DNA of 64,000 nt from Sphingobacterium sp. UBA7855 (lineage in GTDB: Bacteria; Bacteroidota; Bacteroidia; Sphingobacteriales; Sphingobacteriaceae): NCBI GenBank assembly GCA_002500745.1, contig DLST01000018.1:405227-469226 (forward strand). Reading direction: 5' to 3'. Below the pieces are notes generated by a model. It was not told the DNA's origin. It was given only the letters and a program-made list of their open reading frames with translations, and ran no database searches. Both the position numbers and the translations under genes were made by a program. Shown here piece by piece: positions 34,613 to 44,810 of the stretch (positions are counted from its first letter, which is position 1; every line of letters starts with the position of its first letter).

Positions 34613-37498
34613 ATGCAACAGTCAAAGTCATTTCCAGTATATAAAATCGTTTATTCCATATGTGAGCACCCTTATCTCGGCTATCTCATTGAGCCACACA
34701 TGGTCCAACTCAATCCCAATGGGACTTACTCACTCCGATATCAACGCATATTTAGTAACACTGTCGGTGCCTACGCCGCCGAATTAGATGAAGTAGATTA
34801 CAAACTCATTCGACTGCTTGATGAAATTGAACAAACACACCTCATCAAAAAATACTACAAAAAAGCGATCAGACCTGTAGATTTCTTTTCCAAAGTTTTT
34901 GATAAAAAGCTCTATGAACTCCTTCGTCCTAAAATAGATGAAAAAATGATTCAATTTTTTGAAGCTGTTGGAGACAAACCATTCTTTATGATGAGCAAAG
35001 ATGGATATCCTGCAGATCAAGAAATTAAACTGGCCACATCCCCGGCCTCAATACTTTTTCATTTCCGTCGAAACGAAGAAGAAACGCGCTATTTCCCGAC
35101 CATCAAATACGAAAATCAGCGTTTGGAGTTTATGTTCAAAAACGCTATCGTGCTGACTAATGTACAAGCGTGGCTACTTTTAAATAATACCCTTTATTAT
35201 TTCGATCAGCCCCTTGAAGGCAAAAAGCTTAGCCCCTTCCTGAATAAACGCTATATTTCTGTCGGTAGAAGCACTGAAAAAAAATATTTTGAAACATTTG
35301 TCTGTGGCTTGATAGAACGCTATCATGTTTATGCCGAAGGGTTCGACATTGAAACCCATCAGCATCAAGCAATTCCTATTCTTCATTTGATTTATATCGA
35401 AGATGGAGTTTCTCAACTTCAACTGCAATTTAAATACGGTAAACATACCTTTACAGCGGGTGCCGAAAATAAAGTTACTGTCCGCATGGTCTATCAGGAG
35501 GGAGACGATCATTATATTTTCCACCGTGTCAAACGATCTTTGCAATGGGAAGAACAACAGCATGAAAACTTAAAAAAGCTGGGGCTACAGGATTTTGACC
35601 TTCAACTCGGTTTATTGACACCAACGATAGCCGCTGGGAAACGACTTTCCATATTTGACTGGATAAATAATCACCAAGAACAACTGGAGAAACTTGGTTT
35701 TCAAATTGTACAAAATAATGAAGAAAAGCGTTTCTTCATAGGACAGACCTCGCTGGATATCTCCATTGAAGAAGACAATGATTGGTTTGATATCAGTGCT
35801 ATCGCAAAATTTGGCCCTTACGAAATCCCATTTATTCAGCTGCGTAATCATATCCTCAATAACATTAAGGAATTTACTTTACCGAATGGAGAAATAGCCA
35901 TGATTCCAGAAGAATGGTTTGCACAGTACAATCACCTATTTCAATTTTCTGCAGACCGCCATGAACTTAAATTAAATAAAGTACATATAGGCCTACTCTT
36001 TGAAATTAGCGAACATACGCAACTGGTATTTACCCGAAAACTTCAAAATCTGGCTAACTTCGAAGAAATTGCGGATATTCCCGAACCAAAACATTTCAAA
36101 GGAAATCTTCGTCCATACCAGAAGGCAGGATACAATTGGTTTAATTTTCTAAAGCAGTATAAATTTGGGGGCTGTCTTGCGGATGATATGGGCTTAGGCA
36201 AAACCATACAAACATTAGCCTTGTTGCAGCAACAAAAAGAACTGCTTCAGAATGAACAGGAGGTACGTACCTCGCTTTTGGTCTTACCGACTTCATTAGT
36301 ATACAACTGGCAAAAAGAAGCACATCAATTTGCTCCACAGTTGAATATTCACCTTCATACTGGCAACAATCGCATCAAAGATTCCGCATTATTTTCAACA
36401 TATGATTTGATAATCACCACTTACGGAATAGCGCGCATAGATGAAGAGATTTTAAGTAGCTATTATTTTAACTATATTATATTGGATGAAAGTCAGAACA
36501 TTAAAAACCCGACATCCAAATCTTTCAAAGCCATAAAAAGCCTAAAGAGTAAAAATAAACTGGCCTTAAGTGGAACTCCAGTCGAAAATTCAGTTTCGGA
36601 TCTTTGGGCTCAGATGCACTTCACCAATCCCGGACTGTTGGGTAGTTACACCTATTTCCAGAAGGAGTTTGTGCAGCCCATAGAAAAGAAAAAAGACGAA
36701 GAAAAAGCACAACGTCTCCAGGCGATTGTTAAACCGTTTATATTAAGACGTACAAAAGATCAGGTGGCAAAAGAATTACCGCCAAAGACCGAACAGGTAC
36801 TCTACTGTGAGATGACAGAAAAACAGTCCGAACTTTACGAGAAGGTTAAATCTGAATATCGCAATGCAATCCTTGACGGACAATTGGAAAACAAACCAAA
36901 ATCTAGCCAAATTGCACTTTTACAAGGCTTGACAAAGTTGCGGCAGTTAGCCAATCACCCCAGAATGGTGGATGAGAAATTCTCGGGCGATTCCGGTAAG
37001 TTCGAATCGGTCATTGAAACCCTAGAAATGGTGATGCAGAGAGGCAATAAAGTACTGATTTTCTCCCAGTTTGTAAAACAACTCAATATTTTCCGCCAGT
37101 ATTTTGATCACAAAGGAATAAACTATGCCTACCTGGATGGCGGCACAAAAAATCGGGATGAAGCGGTCAGTCAGTTTCGTAAAAACAACGATACCAAGCT
37201 ATTCCTTATTTCGATAAAGGCAGGTGGTGTGGGGCTTAATCTTATTGAAGCAGACTATGTTTTTATCCTAGACCCTTGGTGGAATCCGGCTGTGGAACAA
37301 CAGGCCGTAGACCGCTCGCACCGCATCGGTCAAACGCGCAATGTCTTTATCTATAAATTTATCAGCAAAGATACCGTTGAAGAAAAGATATTAGCCTTAC
37401 AGAATAGAAAGAAATCGATCGCACAAAGCCTGATCACAACCGAAGAAAGCTTTATCAAGTCACTTTCTCAGGAAGATCTGCAAGAGCTTTTAGCCTAA
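34613..37498 (+). CDS. SNF2-family DNA helicase/ATPase
   Basis: A 961-residue DNA-dependent ATPase of the Swi2/Snf2 (RapA/HepA-like) group. The first ~490 residues are a poorly recognisable N-terminal region. The ATPase core starts RPYQKAGYNWFNFL, with Walker A DDMGLGKT (about 522-529), motif II LDESQN (about 625), LSGTPVENSVSDLW and, in the second lobe, FSQFVKQ, AGGVGLNLIEADYV and DRSHRIGQTRNV. Role in bacteria is likely remodelling of protein-DNA or RNA polymerase complexes; the exact target is unknown. I chose the ATG at 34613 over an upstream TTG at 34571. It is transcribed towards the AraC-type gene. Confidence 0.92.
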   Translation: MQQSKSFPVYKIVYSICEHPYLGYLIEPHMVQLNPNGTYSLRYQRIFSNTVGAYAAELDEVDYKLIRLLDEIEQTHLIKKYYKKAIRPVDFFSKVFDKKLYELLRPKIDEKMIQFFEAVGDKPFFMMSKDGYPADQEIKLATSPASILFHFRRNEEETRYFPTIKYENQRLEFMFKNAIVLTNVQAWLLLNNTLYYFDQPLEGKKLSPFLNKRYISVGRSTEKKYFETFVCGLIERYHVYAEGFDIETHQHQAIPILHLIYIEDGVSQLQLQFKYGKHTFTAGAENKVTVRMVYQEGDDHYIFHRVKRSLQWEEQQHENLKKLGLQDFDLQLGLLTPTIAAGKRLSIFDWINNHQEQLEKLGFQIVQNNEEKRFFIGQTSLDISIEEDNDWFDISAIAKFGPYEIPFIQLRNHILNNIKEFTLPNGEIAMIPEEWFAQYNHLFQFSADRHELKLNKVHIGLLFEISEHTQLVFTRKLQNLANFEEIADIPEPKHFKGNLRPYQKAGYNWFNFLKQYKFGGCLADDMGLGKTIQTLALLQQQKELLQNEQEVRTSLLVLPTSLVYNWQKEAHQFAPQLNIHLHTGNNRIKDSALFSTYDLIITTYGIARIDEEILSSYYFNYIILDESQNIKNPTSKSFKAIKSLKSKNKLALSGTPVENSVSDLWAQMHFTNPGLLGSYTYFQKEFVQPIEKKKDEEKAQRLQAIVKPFILRRTKDQVAKELPPKTEQVLYCEMTEKQSELYEKVKSEYRNAILDGQLENKPKSSQIALLQGLTKLRQLANHPRMVDEKFSGDSGKFESVIETLEMVMQRGNKVLIFSQFVKQLNIFRQYFDHKGINYAYLDGGTKNRDEAVSQFRKNNDTKLFLISIKAGGVGLNLIEADYVFILDPWWNPAVEQQAVDRSHRIGQTRNVFIYKFISKDTVEEKILALQNRKKSIAQSLITTEESFIKSLSQEDLQELLA

Positions 37499-37512
37499 TA
37501 AAATCGCGACTG

Positions 37513-38319
37513 CTATTTGTATCCATTAATCTTCGCCATATAAATCGATGGACGAATACCCGTCACCCGTGTAAAAATGTTGCTGAAAGAAGAGAGCTCG
37601 TTGTAACCCACACGGATGGCGATTTCGAGAATGGTGTAGTTATTTTCAGACATGAGTTCCAGGGCTTTCGCAATTCGTATAGCTCTTAAAAACCGAACAT
37701 AACTGATGCCCATATCTTCTTTAAAAAGCCTCGATAAGGAGCGGCTACTCATTCCAAAACGCTCAGCAATCTGTTCAATGGTAAAGGACTGATCGATATT
37801 ACTGTTGAGATACCTAGCCACACTTTTGAGCTTTTCACTTTTAGGATAGGGATGCTGCATCGGAAAAGCATCTATTGGTGAACTCGTATCTGGAATAATC
37901 GCCATCATCGCACGCAGGAGACAGTATTTAGAATAATTAGTCGTCTTACTCACCCCGCCAGCCCAATCTCGAGCAAATAAAAACATTTCACGCATCAAAT
38001 CATTGCTTAGAAATATATTCGGCACCGAAAGCACAGAAGGCATATCCGCCATTTCTTTAAAGTAAAAACTATACAGTGGAATACGAGAGCTTGTACTTTC
38101 CAGATGATAAGTGGTATTTGCCGGAATCCACATATAAAATCTTGCCGGCAAATACCAGTGCTTCGTTGCTGTAAATACATGAATAATGCCGCCTTCGGCG
38201 TAAAGCAGGCGCGCTTTTTTATGTTTATACTCGCGAGAATCAATACGATCGACATACAAGTGGTCGATATAAAAATTGTAATGCTCAGCATCAATCGCTG
38301 TAAGTTTGCCCTCTTCCAT
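37513..38319 (-). CDS. AraC-family transcriptional regulator
   Basis: 268 residues with an N-terminal cupin-like sensor part (about 1-150) and a C-terminal double helix-turn-helix domain (about 168-268) carrying FTIEQIAERFGMSSRSLSRL and the second helix pair ILEIAIRVGYNELSSFSNIFTRV. It is divergent from the HlyD-MFS efflux pair with 247 bp between, the usual layout of a local regulator. Inverted copies of AATATGGC at 38344 and 38420 in that gap are candidate half-sites. The inducer is unknown. Confidence 0.92.
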   Translation of the reverse strand: MEEGKLTAIDAEHYNFYIDHLYVDRIDSREYKHKKARLLYAEGGIIHVFTATKHWYLPARFYMWIPANTTYHLESTSSRIPLYSFYFKEMADMPSVLSVPNIFLSNDLMREMFLFARDWAGGVSKTTNYSKYCLLRAMMAIIPDTSSPIDAFPMQHPYPKSEKLKSVARYLNSNIDQSFTIEQIAERFGMSSRSLSRLFKEDMGISYVRFLRAIRIAKALELMSENNYTILEIAIRVGYNELSSFSNIFTRVTGIRPSIYMAKINGYK

Positions 38320-38343
38320 ACCTCAAAATTACGTTATTCCAAC

Positions 38344-38427
38344 AATATGGCGCAAATAAACAAATATCCGTCCGACTATACAAAACAAATCCTTTCCACC
38401 CTACTGTATCTTTGTGCGGGCCATATT
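38344..38427. promoter_or_regulatory. Inverted AATATGGC half-sites between araC-type and hlyD genes
   Basis: AATATGGC at 38344-38351 and its reverse complement GCCATATT at 38420-38427, 68 bp apart. The second lies just past the -7 element TATCTTTG (38407-38414) of the efflux operon. Distant half-sites are typical for AraC proteins, but 8-bp matches can occur by chance. Confidence 0.35.
38407..38414 (+). promoter_or_regulatory. -7 promoter element of the HlyD-MFS operon
   Basis: TATCTTTG matches TAnnTTTG exactly and lies about 150 bp before the hlyD-type ATG at 38567. No good -33 box is present, which fits an activator-dependent promoter. Confidence 0.45.
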
Positions 38428-38566
38428 CCCAAATAAGAAAGTCGATCGGAACTTAGCCCCCACCTTCAAGTAAAATGCATTGACAAATCGTGATGTCGCA
38501 GGTAACTCAGAATCGAATCTGGATCAGAATGCTAAAGTTGAAGAATTTGGAAAATGCGCAATTAGA

Positions 38567-39622
38567 ATGAATATGAATAGAAAAGATAAAAAAGACAAGA
38601 CAAAAGGATTTAATAAAGCGCTCGTCCTCTTTGCGAGTATATTATTATTGACCGGTATTGGCTTCCTGCTCAGGCATCTGATTTTTACTCATCAATATGT
38701 AACTACCAATGATGCACAGATAGATCAATACGTGACCCCTGTTGCTAGTCGGATCCCCGGTTTTATCAAAGAAGTCCGATTTGAAGAAAATCAATATGTA
38801 CATCAGGGTGACACCCTATTAATCATTGATGCCAGTGAATATCAGACCAAGGTAGATATCGCAAATGCCGAACTCCAAAGTAGCCAGAGAAATGCCGAGG
38901 TAATCAGCAAAACAGCCAATGCGACTGCCAATAGTATTTCGGTTCAAAAGGCAAGATTAGAAGTGGCAAAAGTAAGTGTATGGCAGACGCAACAAGATTA
39001 TAGTCGATTCAAGAAACTATATGAGGCCGATGCGGCAACCAGACAGCAGTACGACAATGCCAAAGCAGCTTACGATTTGGCATTAGCACAACTCCATGCT
39101 ATGGCAGAAGAGTATAATTCCGCCCGACTGAATACCAGCAAAGAAAAAGCAAACGAGTTACCTGCAAAAGCGAATATTAATATTAAAAAGGCCGCAAGAA
39201 CAAATGCCCAGCTTTTCCTTTCCTATACTGTAGTAACCGCGCCCTATGACGGCTTCGTCGGGAAGCGGACTATACAACCCGGACAATTTGTGAAGGAGGG
39301 TCAGACACTGGCAAATGTAGTTAGCGAGGAGAAATGGATCGATGCAAATTTCAGGGAAACACAGCTTGAAGATCTAATAGAAGGCACTATCGTGACGATA
39401 CAGGTAGATGCATTTCCCAACCTTCTTTTTAAAGGAAAGATCCATTCTTTTTCTCCAGCATCAGGTTCCAAATTTGCCGTGATACCCCAGGATAACGCAA
39501 CCGGAAACTTCGTAAAAATAGAGCAGCGCATCCCCGTTAAAATTGTCTTTGACGCACAGCAGGATCTTAAAAAGCTACGTGGCGGCATGAACGTTGTCAT
39601 TCATGCTGCCCATCAATCCTAA
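38567..39622 (+). CDS. HlyD/EmrA-family membrane fusion protein
   Basis: Periplasmic adaptor of a multidrug efflux pump. 351 residues: basic start (MNMNRKDKKDK), one membrane helix (about 18-38), YVTTNDAQIDQYVTPVASRI typical of the EmrA biotinyl-lipoyl part, a coiled-coil hairpin rich in Ala, Glu and Lys (about 100-210), then TVVTAPYDGFVGKR and a beta domain with QPGQFVKEGQ. I chose the ATG at 38567; an in-frame TTG at 38480 would add 29 polar residues. The MFS gene follows at once. An outer-membrane TolC-like partner is not in the window. Confidence 0.92.
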   Translation: MNMNRKDKKDKTKGFNKALVLFASILLLTGIGFLLRHLIFTHQYVTTNDAQIDQYVTPVASRIPGFIKEVRFEENQYVHQGDTLLIIDASEYQTKVDIANAELQSSQRNAEVISKTANATANSISVQKARLEVAKVSVWQTQQDYSRFKKLYEADAATRQQYDNAKAAYDLALAQLHAMAEEYNSARLNTSKEKANELPAKANINIKKAARTNAQLFLSYTVVTAPYDGFVGKRTIQPGQFVKEGQTLANVVSEEKWIDANFRETQLEDLIEGTIVTIQVDAFPNLLFKGKIHSFSPASGSKFAVIPQDNATGNFVKIEQRIPVKIVFDAQQDLKKLRGGMNVVIHAAHQS

Positions 39623-39629
39623 TTTCACC

Positions 39630-41207
39630 ATGCTTAATAACAAATCTGTATACTATAGCTGGGTTCCCGAATGGATCAAACTTCCGCTTATGATACTAGC
39701 GATGTTTCCCCATCTCATGTTAATGTCGCTCTTCCATTCGAATACGGCATTTACCGCGTCGGCGCTTGACATCGAAACCGAAGATATTCAGTATTTCCTT
39801 TCCTTGATGTATGGCGCCATTGTAGTTGCTTTACTCATTTTTCAGCGGCTTTTTTCTTATTTCAGGGTGAGAACATATATCCTGTTGACCTGCAGTGCTT
39901 CCATCCTCATCCTAATCGGCATTTCATTGACAAAAGATCCATTCCTTATTGGCGTTCTGCGTGTAGCCGAAGGTATTTTCTGCGTGCTTGAAGGCGCTTG
40001 TTTCCTCCCAATGGTTATGAGCCAGATTAAGCATACAAAGAGCCGCACCATTGCCTATTTCTTCCTATATACATTTATGCTTACTGGCTCGACTTTGACA
40101 ACATCTTTGCTCAAAGAAAGTATTATGGATTATAGATGGCAAGATATGATCCATGTTGTACTCTATTGGCATTTGATTGTGATTGCGATAGCCCTGCTCT
40201 TACTCAACAATAATCGCCTAAGTAGAAAATTCCCCCTCTATCAACTGGATCTCACAAGTTGCCTGTTTCTGCTGCTCTCATTGAGTTGCGGCGCTTACGT
40301 CCTAATCTATGGGCGTAAATACTATTGGTTCGAACACACCAATATCAACATCAACTTTGCCCTTTTCCTAGTGTTCGGAGCACTATTTATATTTAAACAA
40401 AGTTTGGTCAAAAGACCTCTTTTTCACTTTGAGGTCTTGAGATACAAAAATGTGATTTTGGGAGTTATCCTATTTTTTCTCTTTTATATTATTCGCAGCT
40501 GCCTCAACAATGTTTATACCGTAATGGCTACCGTCTGGAAATGGCCCTGGCACTATATTATTGATGTACAATTCATCAATGTCACAGGTACTATCTTGGG
40601 GGTTATTAGTTCTGGCGTCTTACTTCTATGCAACGTATCGCCGAAATATAGCTTTGGTTTTGGCTTTTTGATATTGGCAATCTCCTGTTTTCTCTTCGTC
40701 CCTACCTTTTATTCTGATACCACAATCTGGGCCATCGGGCTCCCATTGTTCATTCAGGGCATCGGACAAGGTTGGCTGTTCACACCGTTGGTGATTTACA
40801 TTTTAACAGGTGTCAAATCCCAACATGTAGGCAATGCTGGCCTCATGGGTACAAGTGTTCGATTTTGGAGTACCAATATTGGATTTGCCTTTATCCAAAA
40901 CATCAGCTATATACTAAATAAAAAGCATTATAATCAACTCGAACAGACACTGAATACAGGCAATCCGCTGACACTAAATTATTGGAACACATTAATCGAG
41001 AAATATAGCGGATTATATGGCGATCAAGTGGCAAACCAAATTGTTAGTAAAAGTCTTGCCGAAAGTTTGAGTCAGCAAGCATCGCTAATCAGCAATATGG
41101 AAATATTTACTTTCCTCGGAATGCTGGGATTAGTTGTAACCGGAATAATATTTTTATTTGGCCCAGTTAAGACCCTTTATATCCGGCTGAGGTTACCTTA
41201 CTTATAA
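39630..41207 (+). CDS. MFS drug transporter (DHA2/EmrB-like)
   Basis: Inner-membrane pump partner of the upstream HlyD protein. 525 residues with about 14 hydrophobic segments, the DHA2 layout. The canonical MFS loop is weak; support comes from length, helix number, the GxGQGWLF-like QGIGQGWLFTPL segment near residue 370 and the operon partner. I chose the ATG at 39630, 7 bp after the hlyD stop; an ATG at 39603 overlapping hlyD is possible. Substrate unknown. Likely regulated by the divergent AraC protein. Confidence 0.85.
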   Translation: MLNNKSVYYSWVPEWIKLPLMILAMFPHLMLMSLFHSNTAFTASALDIETEDIQYFLSLMYGAIVVALLIFQRLFSYFRVRTYILLTCSASILILIGISLTKDPFLIGVLRVAEGIFCVLEGACFLPMVMSQIKHTKSRTIAYFFLYTFMLTGSTLTTSLLKESIMDYRWQDMIHVVLYWHLIVIAIALLLLNNNRLSRKFPLYQLDLTSCLFLLLSLSCGAYVLIYGRKYYWFEHTNININFALFLVFGALFIFKQSLVKRPLFHFEVLRYKNVILGVILFFLFYIIRSCLNNVYTVMATVWKWPWHYIIDVQFINVTGTILGVISSGVLLLCNVSPKYSFGFGFLILAISCFLFVPTFYSDTTIWAIGLPLFIQGIGQGWLFTPLVIYILTGVKSQHVGNAGLMGTSVRFWSTNIGFAFIQNISYILNKKHYNQLEQTLNTGNPLTLNYWNTLIEKYSGLYGDQVANQIVSKSLAESLSQQASLISNMEIFTFLGMLGLVVTGIIFLFGPVKTLYIRLRLPYL

Positions 41208-41348
41208 ATCAAACTGGGGGAACGCCTATTATAAGCAAATTAGGGGAAGCCTATCTAACAAGGTCTAGCAACTCCATTAAATCCAAAGAAAATCAACGTT
41301 TCCAATAAACTGAGCATAGCAAACTCATGCCCCTCTAGTGGACAATAT

Positions 41349-41390
41349 TAAAAGAGGCTATTCGCAAATCAATGCAAATAGCCTCTTTTA
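41349..41390. terminator. Terminator between MFS and gltX genes
   Basis: TTAAAAGAGGCTATT pairs with AATAGCCTCTTTTA, with GC/GC extending the stem. It lies 20 bp past the gltX stop (minus strand) and 140 bp past the MFS stop; it may serve both. Confidence 0.75.
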
Positions 41391-41410
41391 GTATTTTATA
41401 CTCCGTTCAT

Positions 41411-42931
41411 TTAAGCATCAAATTCCTGAAGTGCTTTTTTTACACGATTTACGACTTCATCTCTGCCCAGCAGTTCAACTATCTGAAAGACATCTGGACC
41501 AAATTTTCCACCGACTAACATAATACGGAATGGCATCATCAGTTCGCCCATTTTCATTCCGGATGCCTGAATGGCATCCTTGAAGAAAGGCTCCAACTCA
41601 GCAGCCTTCCAGGTATCAAATCCTGCGAAAGACTGGTTAACCCCCTCAAAAAATGCAGTTTTTTCAGCAGACCATTTAGGCTTCACTGCGTTTAAATCGT
41701 ATTCTGCAGGTTGCAGGAAGAAAAACGACGCTTGGCTCCAAAAATCTTCCACAAAGGTCAGACGCTCTTTTACCGCATCCAATACTTTACTCACATAAGT
41801 GTCATCAGCCGCGACTTGATGATGTTCCAAAACTGTTTTAATCTGCGGTAACAGCGACTCTGTTGAAGATCGTTTGATCCATTCATGGTTAAACCATTTT
41901 GCTTTTTCAAAATCAAATTTCGCCCCAGCTTTACTGATACGGTCCACGCCGAATTTCTGGGTCAATTCATCTAAAGAAAAAAGTTCCTGTTCAGTTCCAT
42001 CATTCCAGCCTAACACGCCAAGCATGTTGACAAAAGCCTCTGGCAAGAAACCCATCTCACGAAAACCTTTTGTTGTATCGCCAGAGTTCGCATCGGTCCA
42101 GTTCATCGCGTAAACAGGGAATCCCAGACGATCGCCATCGCGTTTACTTAATTTACCATTTCCATCGGGTTTGAGGATTAGAGGAAGGTGTGCCCAGCTC
42201 GGCATACTATCGCCCCAGCCAAGGTATTCCCACAACAAGATATGGATAGGTGCCGAAGGCAACCACTCTTCGCCGCGGAATACATGCGAAATATCCATGG
42301 TTTTATCATCGACAACAACGGCCAGGTGATAAGTTGGCATACCGTCAGCTTTAAGCAATACCTTATCATCAACAAGATTGGTATCGAAAGCAACCTTTCC
42401 ACGGATCATATCTGTAAATGTTACCGTGTCATCAGTAGGAATTTTTATACGAATGGTATGCGGAGTCCCCGCATCCAACAGGTGTTGAGTTTCAGTCTCA
42501 GATAGGCTCAACGAATTGCGCAATTGAAGTCTGTTCTCGTGGCTATAGCGAAAATTAGGCTGCAACTTACGCTGCTCATCCAGCTCCTCTGCTGTGTCAA
42601 AAGCATAGTAAGCATACCCATCTGCGATCAATTGCTCAGCATATTTCCGGTAAGATGGTTTTCGCTCACTTTGACGGTAAGGCCCATATTTCCCCCCTAT
42701 TAACGGACTTTCGTCTGGCGTCAGGCCACACCATGCTAAACATTCGTTGATATATTCCTCAGCACCTGGGACAAAACGAGTTTGATCCGTATCCTCGACA
42801 CGTAAAATAAAATCTCCCTGATGCTGACGCGCATAGAGAAAATTAAACAAAGCTGTACGTACCCCACCAAGGTGAAGACCACCTGTAGGGCTTGGTGCAA
42901 AACGCACTCTGACTTTTCTTTCTGAACTCAT
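41411..42931 (-). CDS. gltX: Glutamate--tRNA ligase
   Basis: Charges tRNA-Glu in the cytoplasm. 506 residues, usual for the bacterial enzyme. The HIGH-like motif is HLGG in RFAPSPTGGLHLGGVRTALFN (split here: SPTGGLHLGG at about 14-23), and the KMSKS-like loop reads KLSKRDGD (about 255-262). The catalytic domain and the C-terminal helical anticodon-binding domain are complete. A separate glnS (4792) makes a non-discriminating role unnecessary. It is divergent from the histidine kinase operon and ends at a strong hairpin. Confidence 0.97.
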   Translation of the reverse strand: MSSERKVRVRFAPSPTGGLHLGGVRTALFNFLYARQHQGDFILRVEDTDQTRFVPGAEEYINECLAWCGLTPDESPLIGGKYGPYRQSERKPSYRKYAEQLIADGYAYYAFDTAEELDEQRKLQPNFRYSHENRLQLRNSLSLSETETQHLLDAGTPHTIRIKIPTDDTVTFTDMIRGKVAFDTNLVDDKVLLKADGMPTYHLAVVVDDKTMDISHVFRGEEWLPSAPIHILLWEYLGWGDSMPSWAHLPLILKPDGNGKLSKRDGDRLGFPVYAMNWTDANSGDTTKGFREMGFLPEAFVNMLGVLGWNDGTEQELFSLDELTQKFGVDRISKAGAKFDFEKAKWFNHEWIKRSSTESLLPQIKTVLEHHQVAADDTYVSKVLDAVKERLTFVEDFWSQASFFFLQPAEYDLNAVKPKWSAEKTAFFEGVNQSFAGFDTWKAAELEPFFKDAIQASGMKMGELMMPFRIMLVGGKFGPDVFQIVELLGRDEVVNRVKKALQEFDA

Positions 42932-43051
42932 GAAGCAAAATTACCACAAAATTTTTGATTTGGGCGGTACGACCACTTCTTCAATGAAATAAAAGTGCAG
43001 AAAACAGACATTTATTCAGTAATTTGCGATGAAGGACACGAATACGGAATC

Positions 43052-44281
43052 ATGAAACCCTATCAGATTAGCCAGCAACGCTGGAAATTTATCTTGCTCA
43101 TCTTTGCAGCAGTCATTGCTGTTGCCTCCTTGGTGTACACCAATTACCTCGTTCGAAATCTTGCTCACGCCGAACGTTCAAAGGCCGAGGTATGGGCCAT
43201 GAGCACTAAAAATATCATGACCATGCCCGACGTAGATGATGAGTTCATTACATTTATCTACGCTGTAAGAGACAGCCTAAATTTGCCAGCAATTATTACT
43301 GACGATAGAGAAGATATCATTTTTTGGCGGAACCTCGATTCTACGAAGACCAATATTAAGCCCGGACAAAACGACAGTGTTACAAAGCATCTAAATTATG
43401 ACCCAGCTTATTTTCAAAAACAGTTGGCATTTATGAAAAAAAGCCATCCCCCCATTACTTTGGAATTGGAAAATGGGCAAAAATGGCATGTATACTACAA
43501 AGATTCTTGGTTTTTGCAACAGCTAAGGGTGTTTCCGTACGTACAACTATCGCTCATTGCACTCTTCCTTATCATTGCATATACCGTTTTCAACTCTATC
43601 CGAAAATCTGAACAAAATCTTGTTTGGGTAGGCCTCACCAAAGAAGCGGCACATCAATTGGGGACCCCCATTTCATCGTTGATGGGTTGGCTAGAACTGA
43701 TTCGTATAAAATTTGATGCCGAAGAAGATGATACCCTGAATGAAATGGAAAACGACATAAAGCGGCTTGAGATTGTCGCTGACCGCTTTTCAAAAATAGG
43801 GTCCACCCCCGTACTGACCAATCACAACCTCTACGAGGTCATTAAAAATTACATGGATTATTTCCGTATACGGACTAGCAATAAAATTACTTTCGAATTA
43901 AAAGGAGACAAACATCTTGAAGCAAAGCTCAATATTCCACTCTTCGACTGGATTATAGAAAATTTATTGAAAAATGGTGTAAATGCCATTGGTACAGAAG
44001 GAAAGATAACTGTTAATATTTCAGAAAATATTGCGAAAGAAGAAATTTTTATAGACATTAGCGATACGGGCAAAGGAATTCCGAGATCTAATTTTGAATC
44101 AGTTTTCCAGCCAGGCTTCACAACAAGAAAGAGAGGCTGGGGGCTCGGGCTTAGTCTGACAAAGAGAATGGTGCGGTATCACCAAGGACAAATCTTTGTA
44201 AAAGAATCTGAATTAGGTAAAGGAACAACATTTCGAATAATCTTAAAAAGCAATTTAAAATATGAAGCCACTCAAATCTGA
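43052..44281 (+). CDS. Membrane sensor histidine kinase
   Basis: 409 residues. Two membrane helices (about 13-33 and 170-190) enclose a periplasmic sensor part of ~135 residues. The phospho-acceptor His is in EAAHQLGTPISSL (His near residue 201). The ATPase domain has the N-box IIENLLKNGVNAI, G1 DTGKGIP and G2 GWGLGLSLTKRMV. No HAMP domain is evident and no response regulator gene is adjacent, so it is an orphan kinase. Its stop overlaps the DinB ATG by 20 bp, giving a tightly coupled three-gene operon. I chose the ATG at 43052; a GTG at 42995 would add 19 residues. Confidence 0.9.
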   Translation: MKPYQISQQRWKFILLIFAAVIAVASLVYTNYLVRNLAHAERSKAEVWAMSTKNIMTMPDVDDEFITFIYAVRDSLNLPAIITDDREDIIFWRNLDSTKTNIKPGQNDSVTKHLNYDPAYFQKQLAFMKKSHPPITLELENGQKWHVYYKDSWFLQQLRVFPYVQLSLIALFLIIAYTVFNSIRKSEQNLVWVGLTKEAAHQLGTPISSLMGWLELIRIKFDAEEDDTLNEMENDIKRLEIVADRFSKIGSTPVLTNHNLYEVIKNYMDYFRIRTSNKITFELKGDKHLEAKLNIPLFDWIIENLLKNGVNAIGTEGKITVNISENIAKEEIFIDISDTGKGIPRSNFESVFQPGFTTRKRGWGLGLSLTKRMVRYHQGQIFVKESELGKGTTFRIILKSNLKYEATQI

Positions 44282-44810
44282 CGAATATCCAGCAGTCTAT
44301 GCGCCATATATTGAGACTGTCGTCGATAACGTGTTTGATGCACTCGAAGAACAAACGCTCTCCTTTCCGGCATTTCTGGACACAATTCCTGAGGAAAGAG
44401 GCAATTTTAGATACGCCGAGGATAAATGGACTATCAAAGAAGTCGTTGGCCACGTCATCGACAATGAACGCATCATGGCCTATCGTGCGTTGCGCTTCTC
44501 CCGAAATGACCTGAAGGAGCTCGCCGGTTATGACCAAGACTACCTCATTCAGTATTCGCGCTATAATGACCGTACCTTGGAAAGCTTGAGCAAAGAATTC
44601 ACCTTTATTCGCAAAGCCAATATGATGCTTTTCAACAGTTTCAATGACGCTGAATTGGAGCGTAAAGGAATGGCATCTGAGCGACTCACAAGTGTAAAAG
44701 CACTGTTATATGTCATTGCGGGACACCTCAATCATCACCGCATTATTATCCAAGAACGTTATTTAAACTCAGACGATGTCAAAAATTTGGTTTCAGCATT
44801 ACAGCATTGA
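44262..44810 (+). CDS. DinB family (YfiT-like) protein
   Basis: 182 residues of the four-helix DinB/YfiT fold, probably metal-binding. WTIKEVVGHVIDNERIM contains the first His; AGHLNHHRIIIQERY near residue 155-170 supplies the others. Members act as thiol S-transferases or related enzymes; the substrate is unknown. It overlaps the kinase gene by 20 bp and the thioesterase gene by 35 bp, so all three are surely translated from one mRNA. Confidence 0.87.
   Translation: MKPLKSDEYPAVYAPYIETVVDNVFDALEEQTLSFPAFLDTIPEERGNFRYAEDKWTIKEVVGHVIDNERIMAYRALRFSRNDLKELAGYDQDYLIQYSRYNDRTLESLSKEFTFIRKANMMLFNSFNDAELERKGMASERLTSVKALLYVIAGHLNHHRIIIQERYLNSDDVKNLVSALQH

Noticed and set aside
38480..38566. TTG-started N-terminal extension of the HlyD protein
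   Set aside because: It adds a polar segment before a normal basic start and membrane helix.
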